Of a stretch of 64,000 nt of DNA, positions 1 through 10,879 are shown one piece after another. The notes beneath the pieces were generated by a model, which saw only the letters and a program-made list of their open reading frames with translations, searched no databases and was not told the DNA's origin. Position numbers and translations under genes: made by a program. The stretch comes from Neoechinorhynchus agilis (lineage: Eukaryota > Acanthocephala). The DNA is taken from NCBI GenBank assembly GCA_051530055.1, contig CM121341.1, forward strand, positions 7,316,001 through 7,380,000, in the 5' to 3' direction. Within the stretch, counting starts at the first letter, position 1. Each line of letters opens with the position of its first letter.

Positions 1-125
1 ATTTTGTTTGGTAGGGATGAATATTCGCTCGAAGTAACGAGGAACCTATGGCGATCATTTTCGATATTTGTTAAGAACAAATCGATCGCAATCCAGGACA
101 ATTCTTCGTTGATCAGTCGATTTTT

Positions 126-1412
126 TTGTTGTCTCTCAAAACTGATCCACGATTTAAGCTGCTCTTAAAGCGAATTCAAATGTGGAAGCGTTGGTTAAGT
201 GACCCTGAAGTCGGTACTCTTGTTCACGAATCTTTGAACCTTCTTCCCTTTGTTAAATCTCGTGTGGAAGGTTTCGGGAAAAGTAGTGAAGCGGACGATA
301 AATGGGTCAAATTGGTCATGAATGCGCGACAAGTCAAACGAATGTCAACCGAAACTTTAATCTCTTTTTTGATAAACAAAAATGCGTTCGTTGCAGATCG
401 ATCATCAGATTTTATCGATATTCTCTCACGTGTTTTCCGAGCTGATCTCAAGTCCTGTTTTGCGGCCTGTATTGGATTATTAGACAAAGTTGAACGAGGT
501 GAAGAATGTAATAAGTTTCAGGTGGACCAAGTCACAAGTATTGCCCTTCAAAATATTCCATTGAACACAAATGAACATCCTTACATGTCTGAAATTAAGA
601 ATTTCGTTGAAAAATGCACTAAGGCGTCTTTGGCGAAGACGCAATCGTTTGCTCGCATTATTCAATGTCATCTTAATTTTGATGATTTTGAAACTGAGAA
701 CGTAAAAATTAAGAATGTTCGTGGCCTTTGTAGCCTGGAAGATATTGAGGAATATATTTTAAGTAAAGAAGATCTAACACAAGACGACGTCGAGTATCTG
801 TCCAGACTTGAAGTATCTAAAGATTTGAAAGTATCGCTCAAACTTTTAAACCGGCTAGCAAGCGTAAAGACGAAAAAAAATTTAATTGCCTACAAATCTT
901 TATATAGACGTTGTCGTCTTAAGTATCGACACGATATAGACCAAATGAACTTTATTGAACAGTTGATGATTTGTCCAGACGATTTACTCGAGCAAACCGC
1001 CGAATGCATCCGCATTTTTTCAAAGAATGAGAGGCGCCACGCGATCCAAATGTGCACCAATGAGAAACTAAAATCTCTTTTACTGGCCATTGAAATCCAA
1101 GGTGGCCAATACCTTGACGAGTTTATTCGATGTTGCGAAAAATGCTCGCTTGATTGGAAAGCGTTTGTTCTTTCAAAAGTTACAGAAATTGACGAAAACG
1201 AGCTTTTAATAGGTTATATCCGAAATATTGCAAATGAAGTAGCCAAAAAACAGGTTATCGTTGGTAGCCAATATGATTTTTTAAAATTGTGTGTAGCCCG
1301 TGGATATATGGACGAAAACGACGAATCAAAAAATGAAATTATCGATGTGTTTAAGGCTCAAGGAACATTAATGTTCGACAATCGACTGAAAAAATATTCG
1401 TTAAAGCAGTGA
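126..1412 (+). CDS. Unrecognised helical protein, 5' end not resolved
   Basis: A long open frame of about 428 codons with normal amino-acid composition; no family was recognised. It is predicted mostly alpha-helical, with leucine-rich amphipathic stretches and several Cys pairs, as in HEAT/ARM-type or TPR-type scaffolds. There is no signal peptide or membrane segment. The frame opens on TTG codons just after a T-run, so the true first exon probably lies upstream and partly outside the window. A short open stretch after a TTGTTGTAG acceptor-like site (1472-1603) could be a further exon, but no donor was found that joins it well. The next plus-strand frame (1791-2371) may be a later exon of the same gene. 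Confidence 0.55.
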   Translation: MLSLKTDPRFKLLLKRIQMWKRWLSDPEVGTLVHESLNLLPFVKSRVEGFGKSSEADDKWVKLVMNARQVKRMSTETLISFLINKNAFVADRSSDFIDILSRVFRADLKSCFAACIGLLDKVERGEECNKFQVDQVTSIALQNIPLNTNEHPYMSEIKNFVEKCTKASLAKTQSFARIIQCHLNFDDFETENVKIKNVRGLCSLEDIEEYILSKEDLTQDDVEYLSRLEVSKDLKVSLKLLNRLASVKTKKNLIAYKSLYRRCRLKYRHDIDQMNFIEQLMICPDDLLEQTAECIRIFSKNERRHAIQMCTNEKLKSLLLAIEIQGGQYLDEFIRCCEKCSLDWKAFVLSKVTEIDENELLIGYIRNIANEVAKKQVIVGSQYDFLKLCVARGYMDENDESKNEIIDVFKAQGTLMFDNRLKKYSLKQ

Positions 1413-1790
1413 ATCTTGCAAAAACTACCGAATCCCTATTATTTAATCAAGTTCTTAATTTTTTGTTGTAGTCTTTTTCCTTTACGCGTGAAGTTGTTCT
1501 AAAGTATAATTTAGATTTTTTCTCCAAGTGTCGAGATGAACATTCCACTTTGGGAATGAAGATATTTTTGAAAATTGAATTGTTCATGTTTGTGGCGTAT
1601 TAAAATTAAAGGAATTTATTGATTCCGATTGGTTTCGAAGGCACAATCTTGTACGCCTTTATCAAGACTGTTTGTAGGTTTTTACAACGTAGGCCGAAAT
1701 ATCGGACTTCATAAATTCCTTCAATTTTTATCCGTAAAATTTTAAACTATTGCTGCTCCTTTAATTTCATGCTTAGCAAATTTCCTTTAG

Positions 1791-2371
1791 CTTCGAAAAA
1801 CACACACACGTACAATTCCCTCCAGTCTTTAGTGAGGTTCACTGCAGCAGAGAATTCAACTGATGAAACAATAAATGCAAGAAATGTGTTTCTTGCACTA
1901 GCGAACAATCAATCTCGGTTGGCTTTAGAGCTATTTGCTGTACTTCAGCCACAGATTCGTCCAAAAAGGGTTACTGACATAATTCACACGTATATTCGCT
2001 CACAGCACGATAAAGCCAATCCGATTCCAATAATCGAATGCTCTCGTATACTTATCGAACGCGAGCCATCGATCGTTTGTCGTCTTACCTACGTTCTAAC
2101 TTCATCTATAACTAGCGAAAACATTTTTGTTACTCAAATTACTTGTATATTTATTCGGTGGATCGTAGAACACTCTTCTTCCGACGGTGCACTTCTTCCA
2201 CAATTTAAGAATTGTTTGAAACATATGCTTCCATTTTGTATAAGGAAACTGCTTTTGTTTTCAGTCAATCAAATGTCCAACAAATATCAACAGGTTCTCA
2301 AAGATTGTTGCCCTCAAGTTGATCGCCTAAAGGTTCTGAGAGCTCCGCAACGAAAAATAAAAAGACGGTGA
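1791..2371 (+). CDS. Unrecognised helical protein or 3' exon of the preceding gene
   Basis: An open frame of about 193 codons, preceded by a good acceptor (TTTCCTTTAG ending at 1790), so it is probably an internal or terminal exon rather than a whole gene. The product is helical and hydrophobic-rich and ends in a strongly basic tail (KVLRAPQRKIKRR), as in nuclear or nucleolar proteins. An in-frame ATG at 1769 lies just before the acceptor and may be fortuitous. I do not recognise the family. Same strand and similar helical character to 126-1412 make a single split gene plausible, but this is not shown. Confidence 0.45.
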
Positions 2372-2424
2372 TGTTTTTTGAAACGCTCGTGAGTACCATT
2401 TTCTCTTCTTTTTCTAAATTGCAC

Positions 2425-2690
2425 TAATGCTCCAAAGGGTCAACGGGTTCGAATCCGTTACCGCCAATGACGCAAAACCAAAAGGGGACGAAATATCTCG
2501 TTGAAGGGAGCAGGAAACTCACCAATGAGAGTCTCGCATTCTCGGGAGGTATCTGAAAATCCGGAGGGATTCTTACAAACTCTTTTACCGGAGGGTCTTG
2601 GGACATTGAGCGAAGACCAGAGCTTCCCAGACCGAAATCGGCGTGTATGGAAAAAAATAGCAATCAAAAGATTACCGGCTGAGCCACATA
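2425..2690 (+). mobile_element. Solo copy of tRNA-derived SINE-like repeat
   Basis: Positions 2436-2470 carry a tRNA T-arm/B-box (GGTTCGAATCC) followed by an acceptor-like CCGCCA. The next ~200 bp match the body of the 393 bp repeat arrayed at 28390-30235 (shared blocks include GGGGACGAAATATCTCGTTG and CTCGGGAGGTATCTGAA). The A-box half of the head is missing or degraded. This copy is diverged from the array copies, including CACCAATGAG in place of CACTGATGAG, and so appears older. Short ORFs in it are fortuitous. Confidence 0.6.
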
Positions 2691-2753
2691 TAAAAATTCT
2701 AAAAGAAATTAGCCCACCTTATTCTTTTTTTTCATGTCTTTGATTATTGAACT

Positions 2754-2883
2754 CGGATTTAAATTCACTGATTTATTTTCGATATTTCACGTCGGATAAT
2801 TCCGAAAATTTCACAAACTTTAAGAAAAATTCATAATTATCCGGCGTAAAATATCGGAAATAAATCAGTGAAATTTAAATTCG
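2754..2883. mobile_element. MITE-like element with ~48 bp terminal inverted repeats
   Basis: The left end (CGGATTTAAATTCACTGATT...) and right end (...AATCAGTGAAATTTAAATTCG) are near-perfect inverted complements over about 48 bp, leaving a ~30 bp centre. There is no coding capacity. The same left terminus recurs in an intron of the NCKX gene (56958-57098), which supports a mobile family. Length and structure fit a non-autonomous DNA transposon; the superfamily could not be assigned because no clear target-site duplication was identified. Confidence 0.65.
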
Positions 2884-3588
2884 ACAGATGACAAAACTAC
2901 CAAAAGAAATTATTCTTTTTCTTACATCAAAATAAAATTGTAGGGTATTTTTCAAATGTTTGCTTAGACGGTATTTCAAAATTAAATTCTTACAAATTCG
3001 GGATTAATATTGTCTTTAATAGACTGCCAAATTTAAATCTGTTCAGCATTGAATTAAAAAAGTGTATCTGTCGCATTTCTGCTCATAAACCTTCAATTTT
3101 TTAAATTTTAATTAATGTCAGTAATGGCTTAAATTAGCGTCTCTTAACACTTTGATCAGTGTATTCTGGTAGCTTTCTCACCGAAATTAACACACCACTT
3201 GAAAGTAATTTTCACGCCCTTTAAGTTTTTGTGATTATGCGTATAATTTTCCATTTACCCTTACTCGCCGCTTTAGTTAAGTTGAGACCATCAACTGTTT
3301 TCAAACTCGCTCTCCAGTAAGGCCAACATTGATTTAGGTGATATTTTTCACAAATAATCAAATTAATTCTTCGAATTATAATTTTTACTTTTTTTGAATT
3401 CCTTTTATGATCTTTACGGCCACCCGGAAAATTATTATACGATTTCGCAGCATTAAAAATTTATTTGATAGCTTTCCCAAACCACTTGTTACCGTACTCT
3501 TGGGCAAAAAAATTTGGTAATTTTTATTTTAAAAATACAACTGTGTAATTTTTTTATTGTCTTTATATTTTTAACGATCTCTGTAGTT
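2884..3588. other. AT-rich intergenic stretch, nothing recognised
   Basis: About 700 bp of AT-rich sequence without an open frame of interest, tandem repeat or RNA motif that could be supported. It is downstream of both flanking convergent genes, so it should hold their 3' ends. Confidence 0.5.
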
Positions 3589-4389
3589 TTAATTGAGATT
3601 TTGGGAAGGTTCCGTTGATTGTGTGACGACGCGAGAATTCCTTCGTCGATTTCGGAAAAAGAATCTGAATGCCCTTAGAAAAAATCGTATTAGTGCAGAT
3701 CGTCGTCTTGGTACATTTCCATTATTGTTGGCAGTCGGTTCAGTAGTAACTGGCTCGGAATCACCTTGTGTCATTATAGAAGAAACGTTTTTTATAGAAA
3801 TTCTAACGCTAGAGTTATCGTCAGTTAAATCTACCTTTAGTCTCTTATCCACCGACGAATCACCTTCTTGCGAGGTTCCTTCTACACTTTGCAGCATGGA
3901 AGACTGGTATTTATATCGAAGAGCCTGCAGTTTTATCGCCATTAATTCATCTCCATAGTGTTCACGTAGTTTTTGTTTTTTAGCTTTACACCTCCACGGC
4001 TTGAAATAAGGCCGCAATCGTTCAATGCCGATTTCGGTACAAAATTGATCCACATTAAGCATAGAAGGACTTTCAAAGTAAGACGTAAGCCCGTTTACCA
4101 AATTAGTTAAATATTCCAGAAAAATAGATTTGTCCCTCATAACTCTATCCACCTCAGTGTACTCGAATTGTTCAGTGAGAACGTTAAGTGAAGCAACAAT
4201 GTCGATCAAAACCGTCATTTTTTGTTGTTCTGTACTCATGGCCGCGAGATGCTCGCCGCATCTTTGTTGACAGTTTTCAAGTTCGCTTAACAAATGTTTG
4301 AACTCTTCAGTGTCGAAAACCGTAAGTTCGCTTTGGTCGCTTAAATTAGATTCCATTGTTAGCGTTGAATCTCGCTTTGACTCCGACAT
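3589..4389 (-). CDS. Local family member 1: acidic helical protein with basic C-terminus
   Basis: A 266-codon frame starting at ATG 4389 (MSESKRDS...). The frame stays open upstream but only from a TTG, so this ATG is preferred. The central region (ELENCQQRCGEHL, then FLEYLTNLVNGLTSYFE, then QFCTEIGIERLRPYFKPW) aligns with the minus-strand gene at 7193-7714. The pattern is a helix beginning with a Cys/Arg pair, a second helix FL-YLT, a short loop, then FC-GI--L--YF. The C-terminus is basic and aromatic (RRRSALIRFFLRAFRFFFRNRRR), which could bind membrane or nucleic acid. No known domain was recognised. It is intronless as read. With the genes at 7193 and 8994 it forms a same-strand cluster, suggesting tandem duplication. 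Confidence 0.65.
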   Translation of the reverse strand: MSESKRDSTLTMESNLSDQSELTVFDTEEFKHLLSELENCQQRCGEHLAAMSTEQQKMTVLIDIVASLNVLTEQFEYTEVDRVMRDKSIFLEYLTNLVNGLTSYFESPSMLNVDQFCTEIGIERLRPYFKPWRCKAKKQKLREHYGDELMAIKLQALRYKYQSSMLQSVEGTSQEGDSSVDKRLKVDLTDDNSSVRISIKNVSSIMTQGDSEPVTTEPTANNNGNVPRRRSALIRFFLRAFRFFFRNRRRNSRVVTQSTEPSQNLN

Positions 4390-6414
4390 TTTAGCAATGT
4401 TTTGCAGTTGTAGCTTGATTGTGTGTTCTAAACGCTTGTTAGTGTTCCTAAGGAGATAGCTTGCGTAGCAAACGTTGTTTTTATCATTAGGGGTGTTGAA
4501 CGTGCGATTGCAACCAATCAGCGTGCAAGAATGTAGAAAGGCAGTCAAGCGAAAATGAATTGTGTTATGTTATTGGTGGTCTTAATTAGCAGTTGCGCAA
4601 TAGGAAAAATTCACATATAGCCGTATTAATTACAGTTTCTAAGAATAATCTTGCAGATAAAGTGTCAAAATAGTCTAATTTGATTTCTGTTTTTTGGCAT
4701 TCTGTTCCTTTCGTTAAACTGCAGTTTCGCCCTCTAAGCTTTCAATTTTTTTCATCTCACGCCCGCTCTATTGTAAAAAACAATGAAGTTCATTATGCAT
4801 CCATAAAAAAATTTGAATGGTTACTCTTTCAACTTTGCGACTTTTCTTGCACTTCAATTCATAAAAGTGGAAATCGAATCAGCGTACTTTTGTTCAAGGT
4901 GATTTACATTGTTTCCATTTAAGCGTAAGAAGTACCTATTAAGGGTCATTAAATTTAATGCTTAGTGTGCTTTGATCCTAAGTGCTGAGTTTTCATATTA
5001 AAAAATTAGATCGAATTGGTTTTCTTTAATCGGAAATTTTTTTGCAGTCAGAAGCATGAAACTTCAAAGCTTATAAAATAAGCCAAAACTAGCCTTTTAA
5101 ATGTTTTACAATTTATTAAATAGTCATTGTCTTTTGATGTTTATCCCAAATATCATAATATTCAACGAACTTAACGTGTTCAATCGCTACAATTTCGTAC
5201 GACGTTTACAATAACCATACAGGGTCCTTATTTAAGAGTTAATAATGTGGATTAAAGCGAGAAACTTTCGATGAACCCGAAAATTAAAAAAGTAATCTAA
5301 TGGAAGTTAACATACCGAAAGATGTGGAAAAAATGTTGGCACAAATTTTCATTTGAAATTTTAGTAAAAGATTATGATTCGTAACGTTCGTTAATTCTAC
5401 TGTTGCTTTCAGAAAATGTCTCTTTAGCTGTTATCTTTATTGGTTTATTCTTACACTTTAAACGTATCCATTTTAGTGGTAGTTGGTGTTTTAACTATTT
5501 TAATTGTTTGATTTTCTTCTGCCATAGAAAAAATTGTTGTTTTGTCTAGAGTGGATCTTTAGTTTTGTTGATTGCGGTTCCGTTTTCCAGAAGATTAAAG
5601 GCAAAAAAAGGTTGTTTGGTGGATAATTCTCTATTTTGTATTGTCTTTTAGTCTATTCTTTAAAGATTATTTTTGAGATAAAAGATTTTAGATTTGTGGC
5701 TATGGGTAAGCGCTCGGCAGCTCGGCACTCTCTCTGCTCCAGGATCTCTCGAAGAAATTGAGAGAGGCAACCGGAGACTCAAGAGCAGGCGTATTCCTTC
5801 GACAAAATATCTCGCTAGCAGTACAACGGGCAATACTGCCAGCGTGATGGCGACGGTCAAGGAAGGACAAAAGCTGGAATTCGGCGGAGAAATGAAGATT
5901 AATAAAAGTATTGCTCCTGCAAAAAAGTACAATTTTTTTTGATTAAATTTTATTGGCCACCGGCGTTGTCCGAAGAGTTTAATGAACAGTTTATAATCAG
6001 TATTCTATTATTGAATCATTATAAAAAAACTGCGCAAAATGAAGATATTTCAACTTTTACTCATTCGGCATTACCATCAACGGACACTTCTTTACTGTCT
6101 TCGATTTCGTTTGATGATCACGATTAAAGCGCTAACGGCGAATGCAAAATCCTTCTTGTAAACTTGAATTTCGTTCAGTATTAATTAACAATTGATAAAC
6201 CTAATTATTGGCATATCTCTATCGGATTTTCGTCTTCTCCATTATCCCGAACACAATTATTTTTCATGTTCATAAGGAAAACTTTAGTTCGCATTGAGTT
6301 ATTTTATTTAAAATACAATATTAAGCAAATAAAGGCACTTTTCGATAGTTAATAAGCAGGAAAAAAGCAGATACTTGTCATCGATATTCCATTTTTGTTG
6401 ATCATCATCACTAG
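4390..6414. other. Intergenic; one GC-rich block at ~5690-5920
   Basis: Mostly AT-rich with no supported gene. A GC-rich block at about 5690-5920 stands out from its surroundings; a short piece (GACAAAATATCTCGCTAG) resembles the body of the tRNA-headed repeat (GACGAAATATCTCGTTG), so it may be an old diverged copy. The upstream regulatory region of the 3589-4389 gene should lie just right of 4390. Confidence 0.4.
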
Positions 6415-7150
6415 TAGATTTGTTTACTAGTAGATTTCGGGTTTGTTTAATCTCGTGGTCATGTGCTATCGTCTTCTTCTTAAGTGCCTTTTCTATTTCT
6501 GATAAGTTGGAATTTAGTCACTTGAAAAGATTTAATGAGATTTGGAGTTGTTATTTTTTGGTTTTCTGTTTATCAATTTTTTGGATAAAACAAATTTTGA
6601 GGAAGTTGATTCTTTAAGTACTCTCTCTATTAAGCCGGAATGGCATTTTTTATATGTTTTTTGTATTTTAAGTTCAGCTGAGAGTAAATTTTATTAGTTA
6701 TTTAAATATTGGGAGCAGTGGGGGTTTTATCTCTTTTTAGTTTATATGGTTTATTGGGTTTTTAAAATTTATTAATAGTGGTAAGATTTGATATGTTAAT
6801 CTTTTTGGGTGGAAAGTCAGTTGAGCTGGTGCAAGTTTTTATTTTGGCATGATTTTTAGTGGGTAAATAAATAGAAGATTAGGTTATTAGTCCGATTTTG
6901 TTGAGAGTTATTTTTTACTTTAATGGATATTTGTAAGAATCCCAATAAAATATTCATTTGGGTGTTATTCAGCCTTTGATCGATTTGGTTATTTTTACTT
7001 GTTTCATCTAATTTTTTTCTGTTCTCCTTGAGTTGTGTTGATAGTTTTTCTTGGTTATTTAGAGGGGTATTTGCTTCAGGTTTAGAGTTACGGGGATGGT
7101 TATTTATGAGTTAAATATTGATTTATTATTGGTTATATTTGTGTTTGCTA
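6415..7150 (+). pseudogene. Nuclear mitochondrial insertion: cytb, then nad1-like fragment
   Basis: The plus strand is T-rich with very little C, unlike its flanks. Read in three forward frames it gives cytochrome b from the central region to the C-terminus: SDKLEFSHLKRFNE (6500-6540), FLDKTNFEEVDSLSTLSIK followed by PEWHFLYVFCIL (6580-6675), then LGGKSVELVQVFILAW (about 6800-6855). The PEW motif and following helix are the Qo-site signature of cytb, and LGGxSVE is the C-terminal helix. At about 6930-7000, KNPNK followed in another frame by GVIQPLIDL resembles nad1 (RKGPNK...GLLQPF-D). Frame changes and in-frame stops under the standard and the invertebrate mitochondrial code mean it is not a working gene. 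It is a NUMT; the source mtDNA had T-biased coding strands, as in nematodes. Confidence 0.75.
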
Positions 7151-7192
7151 CTGTTAGCGTTTTTCGGAGCAAAGATGTTTCCTGTTGACAGT

Positions 7193-7714
7193 TCATGGAT
7201 TTGCCGATAAAGTCGGCACGTATTTGTCGATTTCGGTCAATGACTCTTCCATTCTTTCAATTTCAAAACTTCCTTTCGTTCGAATCGGCTGTTTCATAGA
7301 ACATTCGAACTTTCTTGCAACAACATTCATTTTTATTTCACTTAATTGTTCCAGATGATCCTCATTGTCCATGGGATAATCTGAATATGGACAATGGGGC
7401 CGAAAATACTTTTCTAAGTTTTTGATTCCTGTGCCGGAGCAAAATTCGTGAACGTTTATTGTTGTTTTATTATCATAAAAGGACGAAAGCTCGTTTAAAA
7501 AATCAGTCAAATAATCGAGGAAAATTGAATTGTCATCAATAATGTCAGCATTGAATCCATGGAAAGTTCTAAGCTCTGTAGCATTGTTCGCGATACCAAT
7601 CAATATTATTAGTTTCTGTTGTTCGAAGCTCAAGACCGACAGATTCTCCTCGCATTTTCTCCTGATTCTCTGGATTTCGTCCAAAATACTCACGAGATCT
7701 ACACAGTTTACCAA
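7193..7714 (-). CDS. Local family member 2, 5' exon missing
   Basis: About 173 codons. It shares with the 3589-4389 product the series EIQRIRRKCEENLSVLSFEQQKLIILIG / FLDYLTDFLNELSSFYD / HEFCSGTGIKNLEKYFRPH, in the same order and spacing. It lacks the basic aromatic C-terminal tail of that protein and ends in an acidic stretch. The frame has no ATG at its left end: it opens at a TTAAG acceptor-like site near 7731, and a nearby ATG (MTDYFAQKRN) is out of frame. A 5' exon is therefore missing or the copy is decaying. Function unknown. The NUMT lies immediately downstream of its stop. Confidence 0.55.
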   Translation of the reverse strand: MVNCVDLVSILDEIQRIRRKCEENLSVLSFEQQKLIILIGIANNATELRTFHGFNADIIDDNSIFLDYLTDFLNELSSFYDNKTTINVHEFCSGTGIKNLEKYFRPHCPYSDYPMDNEDHLEQLSEIKMNVVARKFECSMKQPIRTKGSFEIERMEESLTEIDKYVPTLSANP

Positions 7715-8993
7715 AATCTTGTCTACTTCTTAATTTCTCTTTTGTGCAAAATAATCGGTCATTTTTTTATTAATTTTTCGAGTGTACTCAAAATCGTTCA
7801 TTGCAAATAAATTTAAATGGCGGAACAATTAGCCTTTCCAATTTCAATTTGCGACTTGTAATGCGAATTGACTTTCGAAAATCTTGAAATGTTTTGTTTG
7901 ACTGAAATGATGAAAGTTTTTGTGAGTGCGAAGATGTTAATGACTAGATTTTCGTATATTTGTAAAAATTATTTATACTTTAGAGTGGAGAGTATGGCAA
8001 AATTATCGAATACATCCTTTAATCTTTTAATGTTTGTTTTTGTCGTTTTAATAAAAGTAAATTTTTCTTGATAGTTCTAGACTTCGTCTTCATAGCTAAA
8101 TACATAAATTATGGAGAATTCTCACGCTTTAAGTCGAGTTGTTTAAATCTTGCAATCTTTCTGCAACTTATGCCTTCGGAAAACATTGGTTCAGATTGTT
8201 AAAATTAAATGTATTCTTTTTTTTGGAATTATTCGTTTAATGAATCGAACGCATTTTTTCTTTAGTAGTCTAGAATCGAATTATGAATTACATTTCGGGT
8301 TATTCGGCGTTCCTTTTAAAACTCTCAATATTTCCAATTTTTTTATTTCGGTACATGGTTAAAAATTTATAAATCATCTTTCAGCACAAGAAACTTTAGA
8401 AATGAACATTTGGCTCGTTCGCAAGCATTTTAGTTATAACATTTACTTTAAGTGGTGAAATCAAGATCAGAAATAAGTTTGCGATCTGTAAAACTTTTAC
8501 CACTGCAAACGCAGTCAAAGATTATTAATCGCATTAAATCTGGTTGGTTATTCGCCAAGCTCTCATTGACGAATAACACGATGCATAAACAGAATAATAA
8601 AAGAATGGAATTGAATTATACAGGATTCACTACTAAGTCCTCGCATTTCAAGGCATGAAATTTTGAAAATAATTGGCACTTATCAAAGAGCTTGCGAGTA
8701 GTTCGACATTTTTATCGTCTTTGAATTGACTTGAAGCACTAATATGAGGCCAATTAAGAGCATGGCTGGCTGTTTTAAATTTTGAACAATCTTAATTTAC
8801 CTTTAGCCTGCTGTGAGACCGCTTGATCCAAATCTTTTCCCAACAATTAAGCTTTCTCACCCATGGGAAATTAAACTCTATTTTTTAAACGGTTTTGTAA
8901 ATTATTTAAAATGATTTATTCACAATTTTGTTAACAAATATAAGGTCAACCGATAATAAACTGATCTCTATAATTGGATAATTTGGACAAAAA
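7715..8993. other. AT-rich intergenic stretch
   Basis: No supported gene or repeat. Several ORFs of 60-70 codons occur on the plus strand, but they are T-rich, low in complexity and match nothing. Confidence 0.5.
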
Positions 8994-9822
8994 TCACTCG
9001 AACTCCCAATAGCAACGAATTGAGTTTTCATCAAAAATGTTTTGTAGACCTAAAGAAATCAACATGTTTATGAACACAATGAGACAGAAAAACTTACATT
9101 CTGCGAACTCTTGCATATGGATCCATGGGAGTTCATACCAATCTAAGAAGCGATTAAGTTGACAAAACATATCTCTGTGCATTAAATATGGTATTTCAGT
9201 AAGCCGTTTTAGCCAGTATCGGATTTCAAGATTTCCGATTGGTAATTGGGGAGGTGGCATAGTCATGTGTTCTTCGCGGACTTTGTAGTATTCGTCGAGG
9301 GTTTTTGTTATGCTTTGGAACTAAAATCAAAATATTGAATTTTGTTTCGGATTCATGTTTAAAGTTTACCATACTAAAGAACTCCTCATTACCACTCAGG
9401 ACATCAGATTCCGAACGTGCTTTGATGAGCATCTTTTTGAGCTTTTCACACAATTTATAGACCTACAAAACGATGTTTTTGGAAATACAGTAATTGCTAG
9501 ATTAAAAAAATCAAACCTTGATAAATGGTGCCAACTCATGAAGACCGGCATTAATAAGAAAATTGTTCCCATCGAAATATTTTGTCATGTGTCGCAACAG
9601 TTGGTCCGCACAGATAAATATTTCATTTGCAGTTTCTGATACGATGAAAATCAGCGTTGTCAAAATACATTCGTAACTCTCGATTTCTTGTATTGTTAAT
9701 TCGGGATCGTATGACATATCGAATTGCTCTTTCATCGATTCATTGCGTTCAGGCGAAGGTCGTTGCTTGGACTTTCGCTCAGGAGAAAGCATGTTCTTTA
9801 TTTTGTTAAAGAAGTTTGGCAT
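8994..9822 (-). CDS. Local family member 3 (four exons, 225 aa)
   Basis: Four exons with canonical GT-AG boundaries join in frame: 9822-9517, 9462-9370, 9320-9098 and 9049-8994 (introns 54, 49 and 48 nt). The start is ATG 9822 (MPNFFNKIKN). Residues ~20-30 contain two SPER repeats (LSPERKSK, PSPERNES), likely phosphosites. The rest is helical. Its last third (MFCQLNRFLDWYELPW, MQEFAECL, IRCYWEFE) resembles the FL-YLT ... FC ... L--YF block of the two neighbouring family members, so I place it in the same family with less certainty. No known domain was recognised; cytosolic by lack of signal or membrane segments. Confidence 0.6.
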
Positions 9823-10850
9823 GTTTAAGCTATAACAAGTATAAATCTAACAAAAGAGCTAGTTCGTATAATATAGAACGTTTTTGAACCAAGGGGATAG
9901 CTGCAGGAAATTGTAATTATGATTACTATCTGTATTCTGATTGGCTATAATATTTTTTCGTGCAAGAATCCTAATTACGTTAATGTTGGAAATTAAATAA
10001 TTTTTATTTAGTGAAACAATTTTTTAGACATTCTAAAGTCTTTTGGAGAAGAGAGTTAAATAAATGAGCGCAATTGATTTGAAACGACAGGCGGCTCCGT
10101 TTTTCCCTCGAATCTATATAAAATATTTTACGAAGGCCATGTGACGGCTGGCGTATATTTCATAAATCGTGATTCATATGGAAGCAATGATGTCTTAATA
10201 ATAATAATTGAAACCAACTGGCTGTTGCGAGATATATCGTAATTAGTTCGGTCGGCGATTCTAATCGTCAAAACTAATTTTTAACAATAAAACATTTATG
10301 CAATTATGTTTAAATTAGGTTGGAAAATAAGATCAACGAAGCAGATAAGCATTTTGTTTTAATTATATACTTGATGTCAAATTATTGGATTTCTCAGCTA
10401 CAAGTGGATAAGATGAATTCACAAATAGCGTTGAATAATTTTTCTTCGCTGTAAAATGATTATCCATGACCAACTTGTTTCTAGACTTGAACCTAAAAAG
10501 AAAGTGTGATTTAATTCAATTCACACTTTATTTGGTCTTGGGTAGAAGGACATTTTTATTTGAATAAAAGTGCTCATCATGAAAACGAAAGATTAATCGC
10601 AATTTGAGAGAAAAATCCTTTGGAATGATAGAGTTGTAGGCGAGGCTCTCTCGCGAAATATTCCATTTCAATAAAATGTGTAATATCCGGTTATATTCGG
10701 AATGAGACAACAGGCCACCAAGATTCTTTACTATTCGATTGGTTTAAATGGGGTGTGTGTCGAAATGGCGACAAGAAAACTTCAGAAAATGGCCAAAAGA
10801 AATCGGATTGGAACATATCCTTCATTGAGAGAAGGCTTACGATTTTCTTA
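9823..10850. other. Intergenic, nothing recognised
   Basis: AT-rich, no convincing open frame. The upstream control region of the 8994-9822 gene should be at its left end. Confidence 0.45.
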
Positions 10851-10879
10851 AAGGCCAACTCTTCGATGTTTCCCGATCA

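Noticed and set aside
2436-2470. A functional tRNA gene at the GGTTCGAATCC motif
   Set aside because: Only the T-arm half folds; the D-arm and anticodon arm are absent and the body matches the SINE-like repeat.
6420-6617. A 65-codon standard-code ORF inside the T-rich block
   Set aside because: Its first part is decayed cytb, and in the second part the cytb homology moves to another frame; not an independent gene.
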